A DNA stretch of 19,500 bases from Cristatella mucedo (Eukaryota; Bryozoa; Phylactolaemata; Cristatellidae): contig WPIO01000023.1 of NCBI GenBank assembly GCA_009760855.2, forward strand, positions 3,018,001-3,037,500, given 5' to 3'. Numbering within the stretch: position 1 is the first letter of the stretch; each line of letters starts with the position of its first letter. The position numbers and the translations under genes were made by a program. The notes under the pieces are model-generated. The model did not search any database. It was given only the letters and a program-made list of their open reading frames with translations, and was not told where the DNA came from. Shown in pieces: positions 18,850 to 19,500 of the stretch.

Positions 18850-19035
18850 CAGCGGTTCTCAACCTGTGGGTCACGACCCCTTTGAGGGCTGAACGAACCT
18901 TTCACAGGGGTCGCCTAAGACTGTCGGAAAACACGCATTTTCACATTTTGCGCACAATAATTATTTGTTTAGGGTTGCCGCAACATGAAAAACTGTATTA
19001 AAGGGTGGCGGCATTAGGCAGGTTGAGAACCACTG
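18850..19035 (+). mobile_element. Non-autonomous hAT transposon, SPIN-like
   Basis: Terminal inverted repeats CAGCGGTTCTCAACCT (start) and AGGTTGAGAACCACTG (end) match at 15 of 16 positions. They are flanked by the 8-base duplication GTATAGAG / GTATATAG (7 of 8; T at position 2 and A at position 7, as hAT targets usually show). Inside the 5' end come TGTGGGTCACGACCCCTTTG and TTTCACAGGGGTCGCCTAAG, and inside the 3' end GAAAAACTGTATTAAAGGGT and GGCATTAGGCAGG. From family knowledge these are the hallmarks of SPIN-type hAT miniature elements. It is 186 bases and has no transposase. Divergence suggests an old copy. Confidence 0.82.
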
Positions 19036-19043
19036 GTATATAG

Positions 19044-19500
19044 AGGCTAGGCACCGCTGCTTGGCGGATGGAAGCGTGACGGCGACTCCGTGAAAACTGT
19101 CCGAGTCACTCCGTAGAGATACGGATCGCCAGTTTTCGCGCCGTAAGCGGAGCTCTTTAATTGATCGATGAGTGCGACATCTAAATAAGGCCTGCGTCGT
19201 ACGGATTTATTGTCAATAATCGCATGTGGCGTTAGAGGTAAAATACCTCACTTCCGACGTGAGAAAACTACCTATGCATTCGCAGCAAGCTCGCATTCGG
19301 CCTGGGGTTGAAGTCACACTAGCGTGAACCCTTCCGAACTGCTCTGCAGCATACCCGTGGTCTGGCATCAATAATAATAATAGTAACGAACAGCTCACTG
19401 CCTGTGGACTCGCTTCGCTTAGTCAAAGTAGCTCCGTCATGGACGACAACGCTGCGCCATCTTGCCACGTGACGCAAGTGCATGACCTTGCTGCGTGACG
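19044..19500. other. Intergenic, nothing recognised
   Basis: Mixed-composition sequence. It contains a short AATAATAATAATAG run at 19370-19382 and small imperfect inverted repeats (GACTC...GAGTC near 19085-19107), but no gene or known element. Confidence 0.35.

Overview
This is an animal nuclear genome window. It contains one multi-exon gene with GT-AG introns, retroposon debris (an L2/CR1-type LINE and tRNA-derived SINEs), a short hAT transposon and very many microsatellites ((GA)n, (TCTG)n, (TA)n, (CA)n). CpG is abundant in the GC-rich blocks. I see no bacterial features. The organism is probably an invertebrate or a basal chordate, but the sequence does not settle the species or even the phylum.

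The one gene I can defend is on the minus strand, with its coding sequence between 7241 and 1714 in four exons (7241-6794, 6489-6370, 5884-5747, 2192-1714). All three introns are phase 1 and splice with GT-AG, giving a 394-residue secreted protein: signal peptide, coiled coil, poly-alanine run, fibrinogen-related domain (FReD) and a Pro/Ala-rich tail. A TATA box and an initiator-like site lie just upstream. No poly(A) signal was found for it.

Intron 3 (5746-2193) holds an interrupted (TCTG)n tract, two 3' fragments of an L2-like LINE, several microsatellites, a tRNA-like stretch and a short unexplained reading frame on the gene's strand. Downstream (1-1713) is GC-rich DNA with no recognisable gene.

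From 7330 to the end the window is mainly intergenic. It has another LINE 3' fragment (7905-8060), a longer LINE copy with a ruined reverse transcriptase (13130-14500), a short piece of a LINE C-terminus (about 9945-10080), tRNA-derived SINEs (8455-8640, 12515-12660, 15300-15456, 16575-16640), a 64-bp tandem duplication (11811-11940), a compound (CA)n(TA)n repeat (17289-17457), and a 186-bp non-autonomous hAT element (18850-19035) with an 8-bp target duplication that closely resembles the horizontally transferred SPIN family.

Two relationships stand out. First, the LINE copies share a 3' tail that can form a hairpin, and at least one SINE carries a related tail, so that LINE probably mobilises the SINE. 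Second, the SPIN-like element suggests past horizontal transposon transfer. I found no clearly new multi-gene system.
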